A DNA stretch of 13,221 nucleotides from Pseudoflavonifractor sp964504285 (GCA_964504285.1 CAZDDZ010000079.1:1-13221); one strand, 5' to 3'; positions 5,718 to 12,688 are shown, counted from the stretch's first letter. Notes: generated from the letters alone by a model not told the origin. Made by a program: numbers and translations.

Positions 5718-6042
5718 ACGGGGCACCGCCTATGCGGCGGATATGGCGGTTTACTCCCGCACCATGGCGGAGGATAACACCGAAAGCCATCAGCGACTCA
5801 AGCGCAATCTGGTGGCTGCTCTGCGGGAGGACGTCACCGATAAGCAGCGGCAGGCGCTGCTGCTCTATTATGGCGAGGGGCTGAATATGCGGGAAATTGG
5901 GGACAGGCTTGGGGTGGACAAGTCTACCGTCTCCCGCAACATCAAGCGGGGCGAACGCCGCCTGCGCCGCTGCTTGCGTTACGGTGCTAAGAACTTGCTG
6001 GACACGGTGAAAGAAAACCCGGATGAAAGTAACTGCCAATAG
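5698..6042 (+). CDS. Small sigma-70 region 4-like HTH protein
   Basis: A 114-residue protein whose second half (about 46-95) is a sigma region 4 helix-turn-helix: TDKQRQALLLYYGEGLNMRE, then IGDRLGVDKSTVSRNIKRGE and RRLRRCL. Region 4 in sigma factors contacts the -35 element. Regions 2 and 3 are missing, so it cannot act as a complete sigma factor. It is more like phage or mobile-element activators and region-4-only partners. The N-terminus (NTRYRRGTAYAADMAVYSR) is basic and not recognised. The ATG at 5698 has GGGGGT about 10 nt upstream; an in-frame ATG at 5677 is possible but has a weaker site. The start lies inside the end of the preceding gene, so translational coupling is likely. Target genes are unknown. 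Confidence 0.8.
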   Translation: MPNTRYRRGTAYAADMAVYSRTMAEDNTESHQRLKRNLVAALREDVTDKQRQALLLYYGEGLNMREIGDRLGVDKSTVSRNIKRGERRLRRCLRYGAKNLLDTVKENPDESNCQ

Positions 6043-6060
6043 ACCTGTCCTTCTTTTTAT

Positions 6061-6120
6061 GGTACAATAACTGCAAAGCAGTTATTGTACGCGCATGTGG
6101 GCACTCTGTGCCCACGCGCT
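6061..6120. repeat. 60-bp double-palindrome repeat, copy 1
   Basis: GTACAATAACTGC (6062-6074), loop AAA, and GCAGTTATTGTAC (6078-6090) make a perfect 13-bp hairpin. A second hairpin follows at once: GTGGGCAC (6097-6104), TCT, GTGCCCAC (6108-6115), flanked by GCGC on each side. The unit recurs at 6181-6240 with 54 of 60 bases identical. It starts 18 bp after the sigma-like gene. Confidence 0.85.
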
Positions 6121-6133
6121 GGGATTTTAGCCA

Positions 6134-6150
6134 CGGCGCGGGACGCGCCG
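6134..6150. repeat. Palindrome between the two 60-bp repeats
   Basis: CGGCGCG (6134-6140), loop GGA, CGCGCCG (6144-6150) is a perfect 7-bp stem. Confidence 0.7.
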
Positions 6151-6161
6151 ATGGCATATTA

Positions 6162-6184
6162 TACCGCAACCTGCGGTTGCGGTA
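6162..6184. repeat. 10-bp perfect hairpin overlapping repeat copy 2
   Basis: TACCGCAACC (6162-6171), loop TGC, GGTTGCGGTA (6175-6184) pair perfectly. The right arm shares its last four bases with the start of the second 60-bp repeat. Confidence 0.75.
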
Positions 6185-6240
6185 CAATAACTGCGCAGTC
6201 GCTATTGTACGCGCATGTGGGCACTGTGTGCCCACGCGCT
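6181..6240. repeat. 60-bp double-palindrome repeat, copy 2
   Basis: Second copy, exactly 120 bp after the first. The first hairpin is less perfect here (ACTGCGCAGTCGCT in the middle), with GTACAATA/TATTGTAC arms kept. The second keeps GTGGGCAC/GTGCCCAC with loop TGT in place of TCT. It ends 38 bp before the rpoN start. Confidence 0.85.
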
Positions 6241-6278
6241 CTGGTGCGTTAGAAAGGCTAACGAAGGAGGGATACGGT

Positions 6279-7652
6279 GTGGAGTTAAATATGGATTTAA
6301 GGCAGAGCCAAACTCTGTCGCCCCGTATGCTTCAGTCCATGGAAATTTTGCAGATGGGCTCTCAGGAGCTGCTGGAATACATTCAGGAGACCGCCCAGGA
6401 AAATCCGCTTTTGGAGCTGGAGGAAACCGCTGTTGCGGACGACCTTGCGCTTATGCGGCGAAAGCTGGAGTGGCTGGAGTCTACCGATGTGCAAAACCAA
6501 GCCTATTACCGGCAGGACAGCGACGAGGACGCCGACCCTATGGCCAATTACGGCGGGGTGGAGACCGGGGAGGAAAATCTCTATCGTTACGTCCTCTCCC
6601 AGCTGCGGAGCATAGAGACCGACCCGGGGCTTTTATCGGCAGCGGAATTTATTGTGGAAAGTCTCAATCAGAACGGCTGGCTGGACGAGGACGTACCCGA
6701 ACTGGCCGCTGCAGCCCACTGTCCGGAGCCAAGGATGGAGCAGGCACTTGCCCTAGTACAGTCCCTGGAGCCTGCCGGCGTGGGGGCCAGAGGCCTTTCC
6801 GAGTGCCTTTGTCTCCAGCTTACCCGCAGAGGCGAGGATGAGACGGTACTCCGGATAGCACGGGACTGTCTGGATGCGCTGGCCAAAAACCAGTACGGCC
6901 TGATTGCCAGGACTCTAGGCATTACGCAAGAGGAGGCCCGTCGGGCGGGAAGCGTGATTCGGTCTCTCAACCCTAAGCCGGGTACCGGCTTTGCTTCCAG
7001 GGAAAATTTAGCCTACATCAGCCCCGACCTGATTCTGGTTAGCTTTCCCGACCACTTTGAGCTGCTGACCAACGACTATTTTTTCCCATCCCTCCGTCTG
7101 TCCGGCTATTACCAGGGGCTGATGAAAGAGAACAGCGACGCCGAGGTGAAGGAGTACCTGACAGGAAAGCTTCGGCAAGCCAAGTGGGTGGTGCAGAGCA
7201 TTGAGCAGCGGCGTACCACACTCATGGACTGTGCCCGCTGTATTCTTTCCCGGCAGGAAAATTTCTTTCGCCGCGGGCCGGGCCACCTTGCGCCCATGAC
7301 GCTGGCTGACGTAGGCGGAGAGGTGGGCGTCCACGAATCCACCGTCAGCCGCGCCATAAGGGATAAGTATATTCAGTGCAGTATGGGGGTTTACCCCCTA
7401 AGCTATTTCTTTTCTCGCAGTCTGGGTGTTGCCGCCGATGGCGGTGGCGGGGAAGGCGCAGCCTCTCCTGACGGAGCCAAGGCTTTGCTTAAGCGCCTGA
7501 TTTCCGATGAGAACAAGAAAAAGCCCCTTTCCGACCAAAAGCTATGTGAGCTTATGGAGCGGGAGGGCTACCCCATTGCCCGCCGTACGGTAGCCAAGTA
7601 CCGGGATGCGCTGGGTATCCCCGGCACTGCGGGCCGGAAAGCCTATGAATAA
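6279..7652 (+). CDS. rpoN: RNA polymerase sigma-54 factor RpoN
   Basis: Sigma-54 directs RNA polymerase to -24/-12 promoters, where opening needs an ATP-driven enhancer-binding protein. The 457-residue protein shows all three regions. Region I is the Gln/Leu-rich start (LRQSQTLSPRMLQSMEILQM, then QENPLLELEE). The core-binding domain lies around residues 95-290. The DNA-binding part has an HTH around 345-370 (VGVHESTVSRAIRDKYIQC), the GVYPLSYFFSR segment, and the RpoN box ARRTVAKYRDA (434-444). The start is GTG at 6279, with AAGGAGGG ending 7 nt upstream; the open frame runs back to 6108 through the repeats, which is not coding. No enhancer-binding protein and no convincing -24/-12 site is visible in the window. 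A HAD phosphatase follows 13 bp later. Confidence 0.95.
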   Translation: MELNMDLRQSQTLSPRMLQSMEILQMGSQELLEYIQETAQENPLLELEETAVADDLALMRRKLEWLESTDVQNQAYYRQDSDEDADPMANYGGVETGEENLYRYVLSQLRSIETDPGLLSAAEFIVESLNQNGWLDEDVPELAAAAHCPEPRMEQALALVQSLEPAGVGARGLSECLCLQLTRRGEDETVLRIARDCLDALAKNQYGLIARTLGITQEEARRAGSVIRSLNPKPGTGFASRENLAYISPDLILVSFPDHFELLTNDYFFPSLRLSGYYQGLMKENSDAEVKEYLTGKLRQAKWVVQSIEQRRTTLMDCARCILSRQENFFRRGPGHLAPMTLADVGGEVGVHESTVSRAIRDKYIQCSMGVYPLSYFFSRSLGVAADGGGGEGAASPDGAKALLKRLISDENKKKPLSDQKLCELMEREGYPIARRTVAKYRDALGIPGTAGRKAYE

Positions 7653-7665
7653 GGATGGAATGGCT

Positions 7666-8316
7666 ATGAATTATAAGGCTGTGTGCTTTGACTTTGACTA
7701 TACCCTGGGTGACGCCACCGATGCAATCTTTGCGGGATTTACTCACGGAATGGGTACCATGGGCTACCCGCTGCCCCAGCGTGAGGCAGTGCGGCAGACA
7801 GTGGGCATGGTTTTGGAGGATGCCTACACCGCCCTCTCCGGGGATAAGACACCGGAGGGACGCAATACCTTCCGCAACCTCTTTTCGGAGGTGGCTCGTC
7901 CCATGCAGGCAGAGGGGGTGCCCCTCTGCACCGGTGCGGCCGAGTTGATTTACGCCCTTAAGGCAATTGGTGTGCAAACAGCGGTGGTAAGCACCAAGCA
8001 CACCCCGACCCTAAAGGCCGCTCTGGCAGGGAACGGGCTGGACAAGGAGTTTTCCGTCATTCTGGGCGGCGACCTAGTCTCTGCCCATAAGCCGGACCCG
8101 GAGGGGTTGAGGGCTGCCATAGAAACCCTGGGCGCGGCAGCGGAAGATGTACTCTACTGCGGGGACACCGTCATTGACGCAGAGGCCGCCCGCCGGGCCG
8201 GGATTGATTTTTGCGCCGTCCTCAACGGTACTACCCGGGCGGAGGCCTTTGCCGATTACCCCCATGTCCATATCTCGCCCGATTTGGTGGAGCTAAAGAC
8301 ATGGTTGGGGATATAG
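7666..8316 (+). CDS. HAD family hydrolase, phosphoglycolate-phosphatase-like
   Basis: A 216-residue cytosolic phosphatase of the haloacid dehalogenase superfamily. All four motifs are present: I, DFDYTLGD with nucleophile Asp9 and acid Asp11; II, VVSTKHTP with Ser109; III, AHKPDPEG with Lys142; IV, CGDTVIDAE with Asp167 and Asp171. A helical cap lies between motifs I and II (about 15-90). It is closest in design to the Gph/PpaX type that acts on phosphoglycolate or pyrophosphate, but the substrate cannot be told from sequence. ATG codons at 7645, 7660 and 7666 are all in frame. I chose 7666, where AAGGA lies 10 nt upstream and the domain begins directly; 7660 is nearly as good. It follows rpoN closely and is probably cotranscribed. 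Confidence 0.88.
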   Translation: MNYKAVCFDFDYTLGDATDAIFAGFTHGMGTMGYPLPQREAVRQTVGMVLEDAYTALSGDKTPEGRNTFRNLFSEVARPMQAEGVPLCTGAAELIYALKAIGVQTAVVSTKHTPTLKAALAGNGLDKEFSVILGGDLVSAHKPDPEGLRAAIETLGAAAEDVLYCGDTVIDAEAARRAGIDFCAVLNGTTRAEAFADYPHVHISPDLVELKTWLGI

Positions 8317-8345
8317 AGTTCCAATAAGCAGGTACATACATGATA

Positions 8346-8383
8346 AAAAGCCCGCCCCAGCCAATTGGCTGGGGCGGGCTTTT
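8346..8383. terminator. Bidirectional terminator between converging genes
   Basis: AAAAGCCCGCCCCAGCC (8346-8362) is a perfect complement of the 17 bases at 8367-8383, with loop AATT. It serves the rpoN-HAD transcript on the plus strand and the fumarate reductase gene (stop at 8404) on the minus strand. Confidence 0.95.
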
Positions 8384-8403
8384 GCAGCTTGTGGGAAAAT
8401 TTC

Positions 8404-10305
8404 TTACTTGGCGTAAGCGGCGGCAGAGGTGCCGGAGATGCGGCCAAAGACCACAAAGTCTGCCACTGCGTTACCGCCTAGGCGGTTAGCGCCGTGGACG
8501 CCGCCGGTTACCTCGCCGGCAGCAAAGAGACCGGGGATAGCGGCGCCGTCGGCGGTGAGTACCTCGGCGTTGGTGCTAATCTTCAGGCCGCCCATAGTGT
8601 GGTGCACGCCCGGGGCAATCTGAATGGCATAGTAGGGAGCGGTATCCAGGGGGTTAGCAAAGCTGGTGCGGCCAAACTCGGCATCGGCACCGGCAGCCAC
8701 AGCGGCGTTCCAGGTGTCCATGGTGGTGGGCAGCACGTCGGCGGGCACGCCCATGGCGGCAGCCAGAGCGGCGTAATCCTCGCCGGTGACGGTGTAGCCC
8801 TTCTTAATGTAACCGGCAATGACGCTGGACTTGTCAACCATGGCCTGGTCGACTACCAGCCAGGCGTTGCCGCCCGTCTGAGCCAGCTCGGCAGCGGAGA
8901 CAGCGTCACGGGTGCCAACTTCGTCGCAGAAGCGCTCACCCTCGGCATTTACCAGGATAGCGCCGTCGCCGCGCAGACCTTCGGTAATCAGAGCGGAGGT
9001 TTTCTGCTCCACGGTGGGGTGAATCTGAATCTGATCCATATCCACGGTGGCGGCGCCGACGGCCTCAGCCATTTTGATACCGTCGCCCTGAATGCCGGAG
9101 GCGTTGGTGGTGACAAAGCCCTTCAGCTCGGGCTTGAGGGTGGCGACCATGTCCAGGTTAGCGCCAAAGCCGCCGGAGGCAATGATAACACTTTTAGCGT
9201 TAATGGTATAGCCCTCGGCCTTCACGCCCACAGCGGCGCCGTCCTTCATCAAAATTTCGGTGGCGGGAGCCTTGAACAGAATTTCCACGCCGTTGTCAGC
9301 GCAGGCCTTCTCCAAAATGGGAATCATGTAGGAGCCGACAGAAACAGTCTTGCCCTCGGCGTTGACGGGGCGGTGAATGCGCTTAACGGAAGCGCCGCCG
9401 AACGCGCCCACATTGTGCAGGTCGGCGCCGATGGTGGAGAGCCACTCAATGGCGGGAGCGGTGCCGTTAGCCAGGGTCTCCACCAGGGCGTGGTCGTTTA
9501 CGTCCTTGCCGCCCACCAGGGTGTCCAGCATAAAGAGCTCTACACTGTCAAAGTAGCCGGTGGGATTTGCCTTGTATGCGTCGTACTGCTTCTGGACAGT
9601 GGCGGTGAGCTCGGCCAGGTTCTCAAGCTTAGCGGCGGCAGCCAGGGTCTTTTCCACACCGGCGTCCTCGGTAAACTCGTTGGTGTCCTGCCACTCGGTC
9701 TTACCGGCGTTCATTCCGCCGGTGGCGCGAACGGAGTTGCCGCCGACCATTTCCATCTTCTCGACGATGATGACCTTTTTGCCCTCCTGAGCGGCGGTGA
9801 TGGCGGCGGTCATACCGGCGCCGCCGGCACCGATTACGACTACGTCGCAATCCTTGGTCTGCTCAACCGTGGGCTCAGCGGTGGCGCCGCCCACAGGGGC
9901 CAGGGCAGCCACGTCCACACCGGCAGCGGTCAGGGCGGCGGTCACGGCAGCGATAAAGCCGTCGCTGGTGAGGGTTGCGCCGCCAATGGCGTCGATGGTG
10001 ACAGACTGGGTGTCTACCACGGACTGGGGCAGCTTGTCGGCGGCCAGAGCGGCAGCGCCGATGCCCTCGGTCTCGGTATGCTCAAGAACCTCAACCTTTT
10101 CAATCTTGTCGGCGGACAGGGTTACGGCGACTTTAATGGGACCGTGGAAGCCGTCGGCCTCCCCCTCATAAGTACCGGGAGTAAACTTGCCTGCGGGGGT
10201 AACGCTGGGAGTAGCGTTGGTGTTGCCGCCAGAGCAGGCAGCCAGGCTAAATACCATAGCCATGGCAAGCAGCAGTGCGCTAAACTTCTTCATCATTGTA
10301 GCCAT
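8404..10305 (-). CDS. Exported FMN/FAD fumarate reductase lipoprotein (flavocytochrome c family, no heme domain)
   Basis: It probably reduces fumarate outside the membrane as a terminal electron acceptor. The 633-residue protein has a lipoprotein signal with lipobox LAAC (Cys24) and a linker. An FMN-binding domain follows (about 40-130) with the attachment motif DAIGGAT, where ApbE would link FMN to Thr111. Then comes an FAD flavoprotein domain from 153, with GAGGAG at 159-164. Residues matching the Shewanella fumarate reductase active site are all present: His429 (IHPT), Thr441, Glu442 and Arg445 (ITEGLRG), Arg466 (GTRDAVSAA), His569 (HHTMGG) and Arg608 (GANRLGG). These lie 64-65 positions after the Fcc3 numbers I recall (365, 377, 378, 381, 402, 504, 544). 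That favours fumarate over urocanate, whose reductase replaces some of them. No CxxCH heme motif exists, so electrons must arrive through FMN. ATG codons at 10305, 10296 and 10293 are possible; AAGGAG is close to the first. Confidence 0.9.
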   Translation of the reverse strand: MATMMKKFSALLLAMAMVFSLAACSGGNTNATPSVTPAGKFTPGTYEGEADGFHGPIKVAVTLSADKIEKVEVLEHTETEGIGAAALAADKLPQSVVDTQSVTIDAIGGATLTSDGFIAAVTAALTAAGVDVAALAPVGGATAEPTVEQTKDCDVVVIGAGGAGMTAAITAAQEGKKVIIVEKMEMVGGNSVRATGGMNAGKTEWQDTNEFTEDAGVEKTLAAAAKLENLAELTATVQKQYDAYKANPTGYFDSVELFMLDTLVGGKDVNDHALVETLANGTAPAIEWLSTIGADLHNVGAFGGASVKRIHRPVNAEGKTVSVGSYMIPILEKACADNGVEILFKAPATEILMKDGAAVGVKAEGYTINAKSVIIASGGFGANLDMVATLKPELKGFVTTNASGIQGDGIKMAEAVGAATVDMDQIQIHPTVEQKTSALITEGLRGDGAILVNAEGERFCDEVGTRDAVSAAELAQTGGNAWLVVDQAMVDKSSVIAGYIKKGYTVTGEDYAALAAAMGVPADVLPTTMDTWNAAVAAGADAEFGRTSFANPLDTAPYYAIQIAPGVHHTMGGLKISTNAEVLTADGAAIPGLFAAGEVTGGVHGANRLGGNAVADFVVFGRISGTSAAAYAK

Positions 10306-10320
10306 TCTCTCCTTTATATC

Positions 10321-10486
10321 TTAGAGCCTTTCTGAAAAGTCCATGCATCCGTTCTTTTGACAAAAATTTCGCCATGCCGCGCCATTTTTCCTTGAAATCC
10401 GCCCAGGATTCCTGTGGAAAAATGGCTTGCCTAGCACAATTTTTGTTCAAAATTCCGGACACAGCGACTTTTTAGAAACGCTCTAA
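10321..10486. repeat. MITE-like 166-bp long hairpin element
   Basis: The ends TTAGAGC (10321) and GCTCTAA (to 10486) begin a long imperfect inverted repeat. Without gaps, 51 of the outer 71 positions pair, including GCCATTTTTCC (10381-10391) with GGAAAAATGGC (10416-10426). The apex holds AATCC-gccca-GGATT (10396-10410). TA dinucleotides at 10322-10323 and 10484-10485 could be a target duplication of the IS630/Tc1 kind. It encodes nothing convincing. Its edge lies 15 bp from the reductase start codon. Confidence 0.75.
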
Positions 10487-10530
10487 TTAATGTGCGCCCG
10501 TGAAGGACAAAACCTTTTTGCGCGTCCTTA

Positions 10531-10559
10531 TTTATAGCATAACAGAAGACAGAAATCAA
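10531..10559 (-). promoter_or_regulatory. Probable promoter of the fumarate reductase gene
   Basis: On the minus strand TTGATT (10554-10559), a 17-bp spacer and TATAAA (10531-10536). Transcription would start near 10524, giving a leader of about 220 nt that contains the whole 166-bp hairpin element. Confidence 0.5.
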
Positions 10560-10560
10560 C

Positions 10561-10577
10561 ATAAATTGTCAATTTAT
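10561..10577. promoter_or_regulatory. Perfect AT-rich palindrome, candidate operator
   Basis: ATAAATTG (10561-10568), T, CAATTTAT (10570-10577) is a perfect 8-bp palindrome next to the -35 box of the reductase promoter. TTAACA (10577-10582) and TGTTAA (10596-10601) form a second inverted repeat beside it. Neither fits the FNR or Rex consensus, so the regulator is unknown. Confidence 0.4.
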
Positions 10578-10654
10578 TAACAAGATTATAATAAATGTTA
10601 AATTCACCTCTCAAAAACGACTTGAAATGGGCAAACTATCAAAGAGAATCCTGT

Positions 10655-10709
10655 TTTACACAGACTTTACATAAGCCTGTAAGACAACTTTACAAAGGGT
10701 GGGTATACT
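10655..10709 (+). promoter_or_regulatory. Pho box and promoter of the pst operon
   Basis: TTTACA repeats occur at 10655, 10666 and 10689, with a related CTGTAA at 10677, giving roughly 11-bp spacing on one face of the helix. This is the direct-repeat pattern bound by PhoP in Firmicutes. A -10 box TATACT (10704-10709) lies 9 bp past the last repeat, and there is no good -35. That fits a promoter that needs PhoP and is switched on in low phosphate. Confidence 0.75.
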
Positions 10710-10758
10710 GTAAAGTGTAACAAACAGAATGAAAACGATGGAAATGGAGAACACAAAC

Positions 10759-11634
10759 ATGAAAAAGAGTAAGTTGATTGCCCTGGGTCTGTCCCTGGCC
10801 CTCTGCGCCGGTCTGGTTGCCGGCTGTGCAAATAACGGAGATAAGGGCGGCAGCTCTTCTGCAAACCCCGACTCCTCCGGCAGTAACCCCGCCAAGCTCT
10901 CCGGTGTGGTAAATACCAACGGCTCCACCTCCATGGAAAAGGTCATCGGTTCCCTGGGTGAGGCGTTTATGGAGCAGAACGGCGGCGTAACCGTAAACTA
11001 TGACCCCACCGGCTCGGGCACCGGCATTACCGCCGTAAAAGAGGGTACCAGCGACATCGGTCTCTCCAGCCGCGCCTTAAAGGACGAGGAAAAGTCGGCC
11101 GGTCTTGTGGGCACTGTGGTTGCCCTGGACGGCATCGCAGTTATTGTAAATCCTCAGAACACCGTGGGTGACCTGACTGTGGAGCAAATTGGCGGCCTCT
11201 TTACCGGCGAGATTACCAATTGGAAGGACGTAGGCGGCGCGGACGCTCCGGTCGTCCTCATCGGCCGGGAGGCTGGATCCGGCACCCGCGACGGCTTCGA
11301 GTCCATCACCAAGACCGCCGAAAAGTGCATCTATAACCAGGAGCTTACCTCCACCGGCGACGTAATTGCCACCGTGGGGTCTAACCCCAACGCCATCGGC
11401 TATGCCTCCCTCTCTTCCCTGAAGGATACGGTCAAAGCCCTCACCGTGGGCGGTGTGGCTCCCAGCGAGGAAACCGTCCTGGACGGCACCTATGCTGTGC
11501 AGCGTGACTTCGTGCTGGTCACCAAGGAGGGGGTAACTCTCTCCCCAGCGGCTCAGGCCTTCCTGGACTACGCCCTCTCTGCCGAGGCTGCCCCCATCAT
11601 TACCGCCGCCGGTGCAGTACCCGCAGGAAAATAA
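10759..11634 (+). CDS. pstS: Phosphate ABC transporter substrate-binding lipoprotein PstS
   Basis: PstS captures phosphate outside the membrane and delivers it to PstC-PstA. The 291-residue precursor has a signal sequence (MKKSKLIALGLSLALCAGL) with lipobox VAGC (Cys23), then a Gly/Ser-rich linker to about residue 47. The phosphate-binding loops follow: GSTSM (55-59), TGSGTG (84-89), DIGLSSR (99-105) and GREAGSGTR (169-177). It is close to the short Gram-positive PstS type. An upstream ATG at 10729 is in frame, but GGAG at 10746-10749 lies 9 nt before 10759, and the signal sequence starts cleanly there. It is the first gene of a pst operon behind a Pho box, and a long hairpin separates it from pstC. 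Confidence 0.95.
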   Translation: MKKSKLIALGLSLALCAGLVAGCANNGDKGGSSSANPDSSGSNPAKLSGVVNTNGSTSMEKVIGSLGEAFMEQNGGVTVNYDPTGSGTGITAVKEGTSDIGLSSRALKDEEKSAGLVGTVVALDGIAVIVNPQNTVGDLTVEQIGGLFTGEITNWKDVGGADAPVVLIGREAGSGTRDGFESITKTAEKCIYNQELTSTGDVIATVGSNPNAIGYASLSSLKDTVKALTVGGVAPSEETVLDGTYAVQRDFVLVTKEGVTLSPAAQAFLDYALSAEAAPIITAAGAVPAGK

Positions 11635-11684
11635 GAGCCTGTGCTTCACAGCAAAAACTCAACTGGACAGGTTCTAAAAATATA

Positions 11685-11761
11685 GCGGAAAACGGTTCTT
11701 CGCTCCCCTTGGAATGGTAAGGAAATCCCCGCCATTCCAAGGCCGAAGAATCCTTTTCCGC
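11685..11761 (+). repeat. Long intercistronic hairpin between pstS and pstC
   Basis: GCGGAAAA...TTCTTCG (11685-11702) pairs with CGAAGAA...TTTTCCGC (11744-11761) with one mismatch and one wobble. Inside it CCTTGGAATGG (11707-11717) pairs perfectly with CCATTCCAAGG (11732-11742) around a 14-nt loop. No T run follows, so it is not a usual terminator. It probably stabilises the pstS end of the mRNA or lowers readthrough, so that more PstS than channel protein is made (inference). Confidence 0.75.
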
Positions 11762-11788
11762 GTTTACCGGAAAGGTGCGAATACCGCC

Positions 11789-12688
11789 ATGGACGAACAA
11801 AAAACCTTAAAACCCTCAAAAAGGAAAAGCGCGCTCAAGGCATTAGAGGGCTTCATGAACGCCGTCTTCCTTTTTTGCGGCCTGATTGCAGTGGGGTTTG
11901 TGCTTTTCATCAGCGTATATCTGATTATTTCGGGCATTCCGGCTATTCGGGAAATTGGAATCATCGACTTTCTGTTCGGACAAACCTGGGCGTCTACCGC
12001 CAGTGACCCTCAATTCGGTATTCTGCCCTTTATCCTTACCTCCATCTACGGTACCGCCGGTGCCATCGTCATCGGTGTGCCTGTGGGTCTGATGACTGCC
12101 ATCTTCTTGGCTAAGGTTGCGCCCCCCAGACTGGCGGCGGTGGTACGCCCGGCGGTGGCGCTGCTGGCGGGCATCCCCTCTGTGGTATATGGTCTCATCG
12201 GTATGATTGTGTTGGTGCCCGCCGTGCGCACGCTCTTTGGTCTGCCCGACGGAGCCAACCTGTTTTCGGCTATTATTGTGTTGGCGGTGATGATACTTCC
12301 CTCTATTATCAGCGTCTCCGAAACCGCCCTCAAGGCGGTGCCCCGGGAATATGAGGAGGCCTCCCTGGCTCTGGGCGCCACCCATATCGAAACCGTGTTC
12401 CGCGTGTCCGTTCCCGCAGCCTCCAGCGGTATCGCCGCGTCGGTGGTGCTGGGCATTGGCCGCGCCATCGGGGAGGCAATGGCTGTCATGATGGTGGCGG
12501 GTAACGTGGCCAATATGCCTTCCCTCTTTCAGTCGGTGCGCTTTCTCACCACCGCCGTTGCCAGCGAAATGAGCTATTCCGCCGGGTTACAGCGACAGGC
12601 CCTCTTTTCCATTGCGCTGGTGCTCTTTGTGTTCATTATGCTGATTAATGTGGTGCTCAATGCCCTGCTCAAGAGCAAGCGGAATTAA
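11789..12688 (+). CDS. pstC: Phosphate ABC transporter permease PstC
   Basis: PstC is one of the two membrane subunits of the phosphate importer. The 299-residue protein has a basic cytoplasmic start (KPSKRKSALK), a first helix around 25-50 (FLFCGLIAVGFVLFISVYLI), an external loop, and then further helices of the usual six-helix fold. The GIPSVVYGLIGMIVLVPAVR segment and the EAA loop near 187-215 (EYEEASLALGATHIETVF), which docks on the ATPase PstB, are typical. The last helix ends in NALLKSKRN. The frame is open from 11714 through the hairpin, but ATG 11789 fits the family length; its ribosome site AAAGG is rather far away, at 13 nt. The pstA start follows 46 bp after the stop. Confidence 0.94.
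   Translation: MDEQKTLKPSKRKSALKALEGFMNAVFLFCGLIAVGFVLFISVYLIISGIPAIREIGIIDFLFGQTWASTASDPQFGILPFILTSIYGTAGAIVIGVPVGLMTAIFLAKVAPPRLAAVVRPAVALLAGIPSVVYGLIGMIVLVPAVRTLFGLPDGANLFSAIIVLAVMILPSIISVSETALKAVPREYEEASLALGATHIETVFRVSVPAASSGIAASVVLGIGRAIGEAMAVMMVAGNVANMPSLFQSVRFLTTAVASEMSYSAGLQRQALFSIALVLFVFIMLINVVLNALLKSKRN

Noticed and set aside
6108..6278. N-terminal extension of rpoN into the palindromic repeats
   Set aside because: The GTG at 6279 has a strong AAGGAGGG site and matches the family N-terminus; the extension is repeat DNA.
8494..10335. 613-residue open frame on the plus strand opposite the fumarate reductase gene
   Set aside because: It is antisense to a gene with a complete set of domains and catalytic residues. 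Its Gly/His/Val-rich composition is typical of the mirror of GC-rich codons, and it has no ribosome site.
10280..10462. Short minus-strand frame (60 residues) inside the long hairpin element
   Set aside because: It lies in the inverted repeat, has no ribosome site and overlaps the reductase start; its codons are explained by the palindrome.
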